64,000 nucleotides of DNA from Paragonimus westermani. Lineage: Eukaryota > Platyhelminthes > Trematoda > Plagiorchiida > Troglotrematidae. Positions 1-12,200 of this stretch are shown one piece after another. The position numbers and the translations under genes were made by a program. Each line of letters opens with the position of its first letter. Position 1 is the stretch's first letter. The notes under the pieces were generated by a model that saw nothing but the letters and a program-made list of their open reading frames with translations, was not told where the DNA came from and did no database searches. The stretch is from contig QNGE01000893.1 in the NCBI GenBank assembly GCA_008508345.1, forward strand, positions 59,265-123,264. Direction: 5' to 3'.

Positions 1-112
1 TTTTAAGCGAAACGGCTTTTGGAACGCTGTTTACGTATGAACATTAGCTGTTCCTCTAGTATCCGTATACAAAAATGCTTGTTTATGTTGACCACCTCAC
101 TTTTTATTTCAG

Positions 113-259
113 GACAGCTTGAACGAACTAATTCGGACGCATGATTTGGTAACCCAGGTGGTGACTTCCCTGCTTCGCTACGAGCAGTGGGCCGTACAGT
201 CGCATGGTGATATGCTGAATGCAGACAGTTTGGACTTGCTAGGGTTTCGTCACAGCGAT
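113..259 (+). CDS. USP24: USP24 exon 1 of window
   Basis: This exon encodes 49 codons beginning DSLNELIRTHDLV, part of the helical region upstream of the protease. The acceptor is a pyrimidine-rich TTTTTATTTCAG ending at 112 and the donor is GAT|GTAAGT. Both boundaries are phase 0. It is internal, so no start codon is claimed; earlier exons lie left of the window. Confidence 0.8.
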
Positions 260-3200
260 GTAAGTTGGCAGTTTCATAAAAGTCTCTATCACAGGTGCCC
301 TCAAATCCTAGAGCTCAGTCTATTAACCGACTCTGTGTGAGATCCGGTGTCCACTTTTTTGTGATGTTAACCGTTAGAGGAACCCACTTTTTTCCGTCCA
401 AAACCGCCTCCTTCCTTGAGAAAACGGCCCTACCCAATCATAATAGGCGGAAGTGCCGTAATCATTCGAGAGGTGACCTTCGCTACTATTTTTTACCTGT
501 TTGACCTCTATTCCGCTATGTTCATTGGTAGCTTAATGACCTTAACTACTTTTTTGATGTATGTCCTTCGGTTTTCTGGTTCGAGAATGTTGGAAGTTCA
601 GTATGGCCCTATAAATACCATGCAATTTTTTCCTTATCGCACACGTTTTCGGAGCAGAACAAAGTTTCGGGACCAAGATTTGCCGTGTTAATTATATCAA
701 TGATGAGAACCCAGTTTTCCATCAATCGTCTGATTATACCGTGGACAAACCAGCGTATTGAGTCAGGGGTTACAACACTAACTCTGAATTTCACCCCTCA
801 GGTGAAAGGGAGATTTTCGTGTCGACAAGGTTTGTATTATATTTTTAAGCTTCTATCCTCATATTCGCGGATATTGCTTGATATGAACATTTTTGTAATT
901 TTATTGCTGTGTTCTGTGATGTTCCATCAGTGGGTGAAAAACGACGGACATTACAGATGGATGCCTAGAGTTGTTTACTTCATGTAGTGTACGGGACAAG
1001 TTCCATCTGATTGTCACAACGTCATCTAGACTGTTGTGGTTACACTGTATACACTTATTTTACTGCTGATTGTCACTTCATGTATTTCTTTGGCGCTTGT
1101 CGCCCGCTGGAAGATTTTTGAGCTGTTTTTGAGGCTCGCTTCATTATGGTAAAGTATTCTTCGGTGTTCTTAAGACCCGTATTCTCCAAAGCATCCTTCA
1201 TCTATCATGTGTTTATGCAGCGTCCAAGTGATTTGCGACTATGAAGTCTATATGAATTTGCGTCCTCGATCACAAAACTAGGCGGGTTGGTTTTCGATGT
1301 TCAACCCCCACAAATCATACAATCGTGTGTCCATCCGTTGACAGAACAAAAGGTCAACGACTATTAGCATCAAGTAGCCAATTCGGACCTGACATTAAAA
1401 GGAGCAATACTGTCGTTTTCAGTTCGCTGCAGTTTCACGTACGTGTCTCTGCTTCTCATTATCCATCACGTATGTGACCGTGGGGTACCGTTCATTCTTT
1501 GATTTTGCCTGTGTTCTGCACAGCTAGACGCACGGCATGAGCAGCTCAAATAGTTGAACAAAACATGAAGGGACACATTTGGTCGTAAGACGACACAATC
1601 CCACCGTATCGATCGTTCAGAGCATCGTCATCCTGACATACGGGGCCATTCCGAACTGGAAATCGTAGCAGCAAATGTTCATACGGTAAGTTTTTGCCGA
1701 TGAAAACCGGGACGATGTGATCTAGAATGAATAATGCTCTCTTCCCAGCTGACAAGATGGCAATTCATATTGAACCGGATCTTCATCACAATGTGGAGTT
1801 GAAATGTACGCACCATCGTTGAATCGATTACTCCTAAGATTCCACGCGTATAATCTTCCATTTGATCTCTTGAGTGGAAATTGTAGTATCATTCTGCCTC
1901 CCAACTTTCAGACAATCGCCAAAATTCGGTCACTGCCGAGCTCGATCAACTTGTGACAAACTGACGACTAGCTGAGTGAGGAGTAGTCCGCAAAAGTCAC
2001 TTAATTAACCAATGCCTAGAAGTAACTACCAGAAGCATCTCGCCTCGTTCGCACTGCGTGTGTGAAATGCAGCCAGAACATGTAAACATGCACGAGTTGT
2101 GAGTGTAAGCCGTGCACTTTTTATATCACGCTTGAGACGATGTCAACTGCTCCCATCTATTTTGTGCCCAACATTTTATGCATTTCATGAAAAATTTTCT
2201 TCCTGTAGGTGGTAAAGCGGCATTTTGAACTGCTTCATTACCTCTTGCGCAATGCCGAATTGAGTTTAAACGCGGAACGTGCTAAGGCTTTGTGGGAAAA
2301 TCTTATCGGACATCCACGAGTTGGCGCGTTTGACAGAGAAGTAAGTACACACTATACTGTCTATTTTGTGTATTACCCATTCTTTCTTTATGCTCGTTTG
2401 GTTGATGCTTATTTTTATCGTTATGAAGCTTTGAGCCCATTGACTAAATAACCGTATAACTTTGTTTTTTTCTTCTGTCCTACACTCTTAGCAATGCTTT
2501 ACCTGGTTCACAGCAAGTCTCAATTACCTGGAGCCAGAAACGCAAACGATGTTGTTTACCAAATTAGTACTCAAATCCAATCCGGTACTGTTCAGATCTT
2601 TTGCTGGTATGTTCATTTTCACAAGTTTGAGGAATAAAAAGACTATTCTAACCGGGAACCGTTTCGTCAATCTGTGTTGTTTTCTCTCTCACCGAAGGTT
2701 TACGCTCTAAATTAATCTTTAATGAGCGTTTTTTGTGTTCATCCATGGATGCCCATTTACATTCAACAAGTTCATCATCGGTAAGCATTCTGCAGTTTTT
2801 TTCAGACTGGGAAAAATTACTGCTACAATCAGTAATTTCAACGTTGACAGCACTGAGTTTTCTGTCATAGTTGATCAACTTTCGATAGGGTTCTTTTTAA
2901 GGGTATAATTTTTCAGTCCTCTATGCCCCCATTTTAGCTATCATAAGACACTTTTCCACTCTAGTCCACCTAACACAGTGCTTTGACGATCTAAGTATAG
3001 AGTCTTGCATCGTCCGCCTCAGATCCCGCCTGTAATAATCTGTCATTTTCACCACTTTACTTGTGCATAACTCCGCATAGTTTGTAGATAAGTCGTCTGT
3101 CTCTACGTGTACTTATGCATTTGTCCCTAATTGGACGTGCCGCGCATGCCCGTTGGCCCGTAACATATGCCCCTTTCACTTGGCTGTAGGCCAGGTGACC

Positions 3201-6200
3201 ACACAACGGTGGATTATATGGCAGATTTCGGCGTGGGTGTACACAAAGAACCAAGAATCCTCTTTCAAACTTAGCCAACGCTTCTGAAGAATGCAAATAA
3301 TCGACCACCCAGATTGTTCCCTGAACATTCAACACATCAAGTACATGCAAAATCTCCCACACCATTGCACTCTGCGATACGTACGCAATTTATATTCTAG
3401 GTCAAAACCATTTTGCGTTTCGGTGCCCTTTTAACTTGGTTCGGTGACGTTGGTAACCGAACGGACTGAGTTTAGCAATTTGTTGGCGTGTTATACACTG
3501 GAGTGTGCGAAAGCTGAATAAACTATGTATTAACTCTTAAGATGGATGACACGATCGAACGGGCATGGTTTTTCAAAACGTACCTATAGAAGTGGTTGGT
3601 TTGAATTAACTGCTAACACACAAAGATGAGTGCCTTCCGATGACAGTGAGATTGCGTAGTTTTGCCACCGATAATAATCTCGGTAGACTTCATAACTTTT
3701 CGATATCTTTATATAAATCAAGATGGCGTTTAACTGGCAAGGAACTCGATCCATTCCTGTAACGCACTGACATTTTGATCTACCCTGCTATCTTAAACCT
3801 GTTCTCCTCGAACGTACTGTTTTCCATGCTAACGTTAATTCCACTCTCTCCTGTATGCAATGTCTTATCTGCCTGTCAAGCTTCTTTGCGTTTGGTCACT
3901 GTTGCAAAAGTGCATCGAAAGTAGGATGCTTTGAGTTTGGCGAACATGGATGATGCAAGCGTTGCCAAGTGTGACTATGTGTGTGTGAGGTGGACCAATT
4001 TTTGTGTGCGTGATATGCAGGCTGCGTCGGTCTGACTCGACTCTGTTGTCCATAAAACATAGTCACTCCGTGTCCGCGTCTAATAACTGCGTGTGAATTT
4101 GGGAGTATCCTTTTTGACCCTGTGACAAAAGCACAAGACCACCCAATACTCGACAATTAATTTTTGTACGATGCATCACAGGGCGCTCATTTACTATACG
4201 TCATTGCACTGGAAAGTTATTTAACGCCCGTTTATCGTTAATGAGTAAATGGAAACGGTCATAATAATTTCAGCGATGCTTTCGTAAGATCACTGATATG
4301 CAGTCTGTCAGAGCAATATAGCAAAGAAGTACGTCTTCTTTATCTCTGCATCATTTCGCTATATTCCTCCAAAGTGAATGAAAACGATTTAAGATCCGAT
4401 GGCTTCACTGCGGCCTCCAGGCTTCCTTCAACTTCGTCTCATGTAATGTCATCTTTGTTTGGCTATCGAACAAATATGCCGAAAAGACAAGCTGACTTTG
4501 AATCGGGACTACGTAGTAGCCACTAAAACATGTGCTTTTCTCAACGAGATATTTTCGAAAATGGACTCGGGTTAAGATGTGTGTTAAATGACGGTAATAG
4601 AATATCCGATTTTCGACGTAAAAAGTAGCACTTTGATAGTTATTTGTAAGTCAGTTTTTATCACGTAAGATATTGCAAACACTTCGTAGTCCGTTAGCGA
4701 TCTATTGGCAATGACTTCTTTTACACAAGAACACAACACAACTGTGAAAGCTTGTTTCACTACCACTGTACCCACACACATCAAAACTTTGTAGGTTGTT
4801 TCATTCCAGTAACCGAATCCCACACACCGACAGTTGTATGAAATGTATATTTTTTCAACTGTGGGTGTTCAGGATCGCTGCCTTCCGGATCGAAAGCCAA
4901 AGTCAGTCTTCGTGGCACGAAGCATATCTCAGTCTATTGAGTTTCTATCGGTTATTTTATAGACTAGACGCATCGGTAAAGTGAAGAATTACAATTGGTG
5001 TTGACGCTTTCGCTTTCTCATTGGTCGGCTCGACTCCGTTTGTAGCTCGTTTGTTTCAACGCGTGACGCACTTAAACAACTTGTTTTACTCCGGTGCTCA
5101 TTATAACAAAATCCGATGCTGGAGCACCGTGCTGTGCTGATTGGTCCCCGCGCTGACATACACGTCTGTTCGTGTTTTCGACACTGATTGGCCGTAGACT
5201 TCTGCGAATCAATGTTTGACTTCGTATCGATGCTTTTATCCAATCCAATCCCTTTACATCCTTCGTTTTTCGTAGCATAATCCACTCCTGGTTCGTGATA
5301 ATACTTTCTTCTCTTTGAGGAGGAGCTCTTCACCCGGTGTTACTCGTTTTCTCAGATGCACCCGATTCCTCCTCTTCATTACCTCTCCGGAATCTATTTC
5401 TTATGACCGATAACCACAGTACCTCACCACTACTCCTATCCATCGCCGTGGGTTTTCTGGAACGCACTGTACCCATACCTTGTCGCCTACCTGTAGAACC
5501 GGTAGGTCGTGGGCTCTTTTGTCGTGGTATCGCTTTTGGGTTAGCATTGGTCTCCTCAAATCATCGTGCACTTCGGTTTTGTTCGTCGATTGGGGTTTTA
5601 GTAGTTCTCCTACAATCGGCAAATGCGTGCGTGTTCCTCTCCCCAACATTCTTTGAGCCGAGCTGTGGGACATAGTTTCGTTAGGATCATTCAGTTTCTC
5701 CAGNTTTCTAACTCGTCATCAAGTATTGCTTATTGTTGAATGCAAAGATGTCCAGTGATAAAATTTGCCAGGGTCTTTGAGGGATTTGACGCATCAACAT
5801 CGTTTCCTCGGTTTGCTTCAAGTCAATAGGCCGACATGCATTTCAGCTAGGTATGTAGTCCCTTATGGAACTCGACGTCTGAGGTCAATAGAAAAGCTCC
5901 TTTGCCCTCCGGATACAGCTGCTCACTCCCGTATATGCCAAGTGAACGTGCTCCAACATCTTCCGCTGAAATATTCTTGAAATTGTGATTCATTTTCCCT
6001 TGAATATTAAGCCGCCTTCCTGGATAAATTGATCGCGGCCACTAAAGAAGACTGCTAATTCCTCGGGCAACTTTCTCTTATCGTGTGGCCACCCGTTTCT
6101 AATTGTTTCAGCCAGACGTTGTACCGTAGCGTCATGTGCCGTTGCCTCTTTTAGGTCGGTGATTAGTGCGGTTTCCGTCATAGCGTAATCCATAGCCGCA

Positions 6201-9200
6201 ATAGTGTCAAAATGAAGCTCTTCACAGGAGGAACCTTCCTCGCAAGCTCTGGACAAAGTGTCAGCTATGTGCATCTGAGTCCCCGGCTGATAGGTCAGTT
6301 CGACGTCATATTTTTGCATTCTGATTAACATTCTCTGTAACCTTCGCGGTGCAGCAGATAACGGTACTATCGAAATTAGTGGTTTGTGGTCGATGTGAAC
6401 GATTGTTTTCTGACCGAACGTATAAGTGCCGGAAGGTTCTAGAGCGAATATCACAGCTAATGTTACTTACTCCATTTGCATATAGTTTCGCTCAGCAGGC
6501 GAAAGACCCCTGCTCCGGCAATCTACTGGTCTTCCATTTGTAATACTACTGCCCCCAGACCAGGTTCACTGCTATCCCATTGAATGACCAGAGATAATGC
6601 TGGATTGTAGTAGTTCAATATAGGGGCCTCGGTAATAACTCGTTTGATTTTATCGAATGCTGTCTGCTGTTCCTCCTCCCATTTTCATGGCGCTCCTCTA
6701 TGGGTCGAAATGCGGATTGGATGCATCATGTCGGAGAGGTTTGGAAGGGACCGACTCAGATAATTGACCATACCATTCACATCTTCAGGAGCTGGCAATG
6801 TGACTATAGCCCATATCTTCTCGGGGTCTATCTTGAGTCTGCTTGATGCNGGTCTACCTTGAGTCCGCTTGATGTTAACAAGTGTCCGTGAACAGTGACT
6901 TCTTTTCCCCGTAAAGCCAGTTTGTTGCGCAACAGGCAAATTACTCGATCCATATAGCGCTTCAGAAATTCCTCCAGGTTTCTGCCATGATCCTCCAAAG
7001 TTTTTCCACAAGTTAGCACCTCATCTGCAACACACGTGACTCCTTTCAATTTGTCAAGTGCCTGGATTAAACGTTTTTGACAAATTTCGCTGGAAACCTT
7101 CAGTCCGAAAGGCAAACGCAACGAACGAAAACGTCCAAAGGAGGTAAAGTAACTGGACTGCTCGTCCAGTTCCAATTGCTAAAAAGCTGAGGACAGGTCT
7201 ACCTTTATGAAAAATTGGGCTTGACTGAATTTTGGTAAAATGTCGTCGATGGTTGATAAACGGTAATATTCTCTTCGAAGTACCTTATTCAGTGGCTTGG
7301 GATCGATACACAACCGGATGTCACCTGAATTTTTAACGTTACAGCGATCTGACTGACCCAGTCGGTCGGCTCCTCTACCGGAGCAATCACGTTGTTTCGA
7401 ACTAGTCTGTCTAATTCCGCTTTGCACTTATCTCGTATAGCCAACGGAATCCCTCGAATCGGTAAAGCAACAGGGACGGCATCACTAACCACCAGTAAAC
7501 TAACAGCGCCTGGCATGTGACCGAGAGTCGAATAAAAAAAACACGAATACTGGTCAAGAACATGTAAATCAGCTAATTTATGCAGAAATTCATCGCGATT
7601 AACGGCGATGAAACCCATCAACTGAATGGCATCAACACCTGAAATGGGCGTTGACTCCTGGTCGACCACAAAAAATCAAGCATATAATTCTTCCCATTCT
7701 TCGGATTTGTGACCGGCAGTATCGCAACTCCGTTAACCTTTGTCGCTGCACCATTCCACATTTTCAGGTGTGCATTCGATTCGCGTATGTTGGCCTCCTT
7801 GATGCAGCCTGATGATATGACATGGACTGATGCACCGGAGTCCAGCTGGCACTTCCTTCTTGTATCTTCTGTGAGCAATTCTGCATAGATTCCTTTCTGT
7901 CCTCTTGATCCGTTAACCCGGTTTATCACTTCGCTATCATCTTCGTCGATCCGACTGACCGTAGGCGATCTACACTGTCTGGCGAAATGGTTCCTTTTCC
8001 GGCACTTTATGCAAGTCTTTCCGAAAGCTGGACACTTTTATTTCTGACAAAGACGTTTTCCACCGCAGAACTGGCACGAAATCGTCAAGAGTCGTTCTTT
8101 GTTCCTGTCCATAGCGTTTACTACAAGACCGTGGTCTGCGTTCAAAGATGTCATTCTTTGTTCCGTTGCCTCTTCACTATTGCAGATGTCGATGCACTGA
8201 GCTAGCGTCAACTTTGGGATGTTCAACAGTCTCTTAGTCATGACGGAATTCTGAAAACTGATGACCATTGTGTCTCGGATGAGAGTCTCTCCTATGCACT
8301 TGCAGAAATTGCACGATTTCGCCAGTTTCTTCAAAACGGTAACGTACTGATTTATCGTTTCTCCGGCCTGTCGATTCCTCTCAAAAAACTGAAAGCGTTC
8401 AAACGTTTCGTTTTTTGTCCCGAACAATAGTAATCCATTTTTTGAATGATTACCTTCGGTTCGTTGTTGTCCACTCCGTCATCGAAGGTTAAATTTCCCA
8501 GAATTTGTCTTCTCCCATCTTCGATTGCATGTCGAAACATAGCCAGCTGATATTCTTTACTGGTCTCTGTAAGATTGACCAACAAGCAAAATTCTTCGTA
8601 CTTCTCCTTCCATAAACATTAGCTGTCCGCGAGTCTGTTCGTGCTGTTCACATCCAGGCGGAACAATCGTCAATGGGTTCGTCGTGGTGTTCCTCCTGTC
8701 AACTGCAGTTTTCTTCTTCTCATCTGACACCATGTTGAGAATCGCTACCTTCCGGATCGAAAGCCAAAGTCAGTCTTCGTGGCACGAAGCATATCTCAGT
8801 CTATTGAGTTTCTATCGGTTATTTTATAGACTAGACGCATCGGTAAAGTGAAGAATTACAATTGGTGTTGACGCTTTCGCTTTCTCATTGGTCGGCTCGA
8901 CTCCGTTTGTAGCTCGTTTGTTTCAACGCGTGACGCACTTAAACAACTTGTTTTACTCCGGTGCTCATTATAACAAAATCCGATGCTGGAGCACCGTGCT
9001 GTGCTGATTGGTCCCCGCGCTGACATACACGTCTGTTCGTGTTTTCGACACTGATTGGCCGTAGACTTCTGCGAATCAATGTTTGACTTCGTATCGATGC
9101 TTTTATCCAATCCAATCCCTTTACATCCTTCGTTTTTCGTAGCATAATCCACTCCTGGTTCGTGATAATACTTTCTTCTCTTTGAGGAGGAGCTCTTCAC

Positions 9201-12200
9201 CCGGTGTTACTCGTTTTCTCAGATGCACCCGATTCCTCCTCTTCATTACCTCTCCGGAATCTATTTCTTATGACCGATAACCACAGTACCTCACCACTAC
9301 TCCTATCCATCGCCGTGGGTTTTCTGGAACGCACTGTACCCATACCTTGTCGCCTACCTGTAGAACCGGTAGGTCGTGGGCTCTTTTGTCGTGGTATCGC
9401 TTTTGGGTTAGCATTGGTCTCCTCAAATCATCGTGCACTTCGGTTTTGTTCGTCGATTGGGGTTTTAGTAGTTCTCCTACAATCGGCAAATGCGTGCGTG
9501 TTCCTCTCCCCAACATTCTTTGAGCCGAGCTGTGGGACATAGTTTCGTTAGGATCATTCAGTTTCTCCAGCTGAAATCGTCTCTAAACGCTTCTTAATCA
9601 TGTGACTTGTGCATTACCTTGTCAACCAACTGGAATACTTTTATCTGGGGAATGACACGAAAGTACATATTTTTTACTTTTCCTCTGGGAAAGTCTGTTC
9701 CTGATAACGCTAGAGACACTGTGTAGATCCGATGAAAATTCCTAGAGGGACTTTGGAACAAAAAAAGTGTAATATTTATTCCTCGGTTTATTTAACTTGA
9801 TCGACAGAGAATATTCAGCCGTTACTGTGCTTTTTTAATGTTGTCTCTCAGAGGTATATCTCACCTTCGGTGTTATGCCACTCGATCCTTTAAAACGTGT
9901 TATACAATCCACAATCCGTTTAAATAAGTTTGTTTTACTTCATTATTTTTGTGATGACGAATTTGAGTTCTGAATAAAAGTGATCCGACTTTAACTAATG
10001 GAGAAAATGAAGGGAACTTATAAGCATGATTCGTGGCACGCACAGGATCAACGATACTCCTGGTATCGACGTTGAACCCCTGAATCGCTGTTATAGCAAT
10101 GCATACACGTTTCCTGAACTAATCGTCAACTACTCCATCTACGTAGGCTAATTTATCACCGCTGTCTCTAGATGTCGTCGCTTTCCGTAATTATCAGTGT
10201 CGAGTTCGTCTATGGCTGCTTGTATTACTTATATTTACTTTGTCATTATGGCTTCATAATACCTGCCAATCACAGTCGCCTTATTCCCATGATCTGTCAG
10301 AACGACTCTGCTTATATGTCATCCAGGGATATTGCTAAAACCATCAGAAGGAATTGTTCTGCTTGGTAACATTTCTTAATGCATCTGCCGGTGTTTTTCT
10401 ATTTTCTCCTAAGAAACAGTAATGGCTGCGTTATTTTCAATGGCTCCGTCATTTGTTAAATTGTTGTTCAGTTAAGTAGTGAAAGTAGCTAGTGAAGTTC
10501 GTTTTTGACTCCCTTTTGTCATGCTGAATCGTTGAAGAAAGGATGCTTGTAGCGCAACGGAAATCATTTACACACCTTGCTTGATATAAATTCATCTGTA
10601 CGACGGTTGGGACCCGCTACATAGCTTCTTCTCTCCTGTTCACATCATGTGCCACCTTGCAATGAACCATCAAAAACCTCAACTGTGTTGATGATTAGCC
10701 TTTCTTGTTGGTAGGGTTAAATCATATGCTAATAATTATTTATTCAGTTTTAACCGTAAAGTAATCCACCGCCCAAATATGGCATTAATTTCATTGCACG
10801 CCCAACATTGACTTTTTTCGATAATAAATATTTTCCATCTGAAGACAACTAGAGCGCACTGATTCCCGTTTGGATCTGATTATTCGGTCATGCCTACTGT
10901 GAGATTACTGGTGTTGTGGTTATCATGTTAGTCTCACAAGCACCAGAGTCAGACTGCAAACTCCGATCCGAACAAGGATATGCACTGTTGATTAGCTCTA
11001 ATAGAAGCAGAACTCGAGTCTAGTGCTTCCTTTCGAAATGGGCTAACTGAAAGACTTACCTGAATACGAATTCTGTAATCAAGTGTGGGTGGTGTTCAAA
11101 TTGAAATAAATTTCTCCTTAAACCTGCTCATTCAAAATTTCCCTAGTACTTTACCGTGCAGCTGAGGTGTTCATTTATTTTCGCATACATTTGCCGATCT
11201 GGTCAATATTCATCCTATGATCATTCTTAGTTCAGCCAAAGATATTTTAATTAACAAGCGTGTGTTTTGTGTTAGAATTGTGGAAACGAGCCTCTAGTAC
11301 GTTATTTAAATACGTTTGTCGATTTGACTTAAAGTGTTGCATGTGATGTAGGAATTCACTCGTTCTACAACTTTTGTTTCCTTCGGTTGCCCACCCCCTC
11401 AATTCTGGCAGTTAAGCTCGTTCTTGCAAATTTAGCTTTAATGATCATATTTCGTCTTTGCGTCGTTGTTACACTTGGTTTGTCTTAATTACTGATGAAG
11501 TCTTAAGTACGCAGTGCAGACGACCACGAAGCACCAAGACACGAACAGAATATGGTTGACGTTAGCCACTTGAGTTCATGTTGACCCCTAACAACCCACA
11601 TAACTCTGGCTAGCAAGTTAATTAACCTTTGAATTTATTCTACTCATGAGTAGTCCACTTGTCCATCGTTTTATTCGGAACAGCCGCCGTCTGCTTAGTC
11701 TAGGTGCACATCCATCGGATTTTCTTCACTATTTCCTAGATCAAACGCTCGTGTGAATTAGAGCTGAATAATTGAATATCTCATTGATTGCCTCAGAGTT
11801 CAACGTATCGTTCAGGTAATTTTGATCTGTTTATGGATTAGTGCCATTAGTAGTACCAATGATGTCACTAGCCTTTCAGTGTGACGTCTTCATTGATAAA
11901 CAGATTGAGAGTAACAGTGTTATGAGCAAGTTGTAATACTCTATGTTTCAATTACCTCGGGTGGCCTTCCTGTTATCTGGTCCGGAAATTCCGATTTGGT
12001 CAGTTTTTCAATTACCTCCGTGCCTATCTTCTGGACTTTCCTTAAAACAAATATTCTAGCACCCTCATGTCCGCAGGGGATCATGAGGTCAAGCAAGTGG
12101 CTCATTCATTCCCAGGTTTCATTCATTTGACCCGGCATTGGCACTAAAAGGAATTTGGTTATAATTAATGCATATAAACAGTTGAACAGCTTGAAACGGG

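Larger units (their letters stand above)
4866..9570 (-). mobile_element. Element A: decayed Ty3/gypsy LTR retrotransposon, rearranged
   Basis: Read on the - strand the order is a pol tail (9570-9126), an LTR (9125-8733), gag, protease, reverse transcriptase, RNase H and an interrupted integrase, a second pol tail (5703-5259) and a second LTR (5258-4866). Domain motifs resemble the K02A2.6-like gypsy group. Gag, RT and integrase carry in-frame stops and the RT active-site motif is altered, so it is not autonomous. Single N characters at 5704 and 6850 mark assembly joins. No target duplication is visible: GTGGG precedes 4866 with no match at the other end. The extra pol tail upstream of the 5' LTR implies a tandem remnant or misassembly. 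Confidence 0.85.

Noticed and set aside
3057..3365. 102-codon - strand frame rich in aromatic and Cys residues
   Set aside because: No domain recognised, no splice context and no repeat copy in the window.
4989..5333. 114-codon Lys/Ser-rich open frame on the - strand, repeated at 8856-9200
   Set aside because: It overlaps the end of pol in another frame and the LTR of element A; the integrase frame explains the first part and the rest is LTR.
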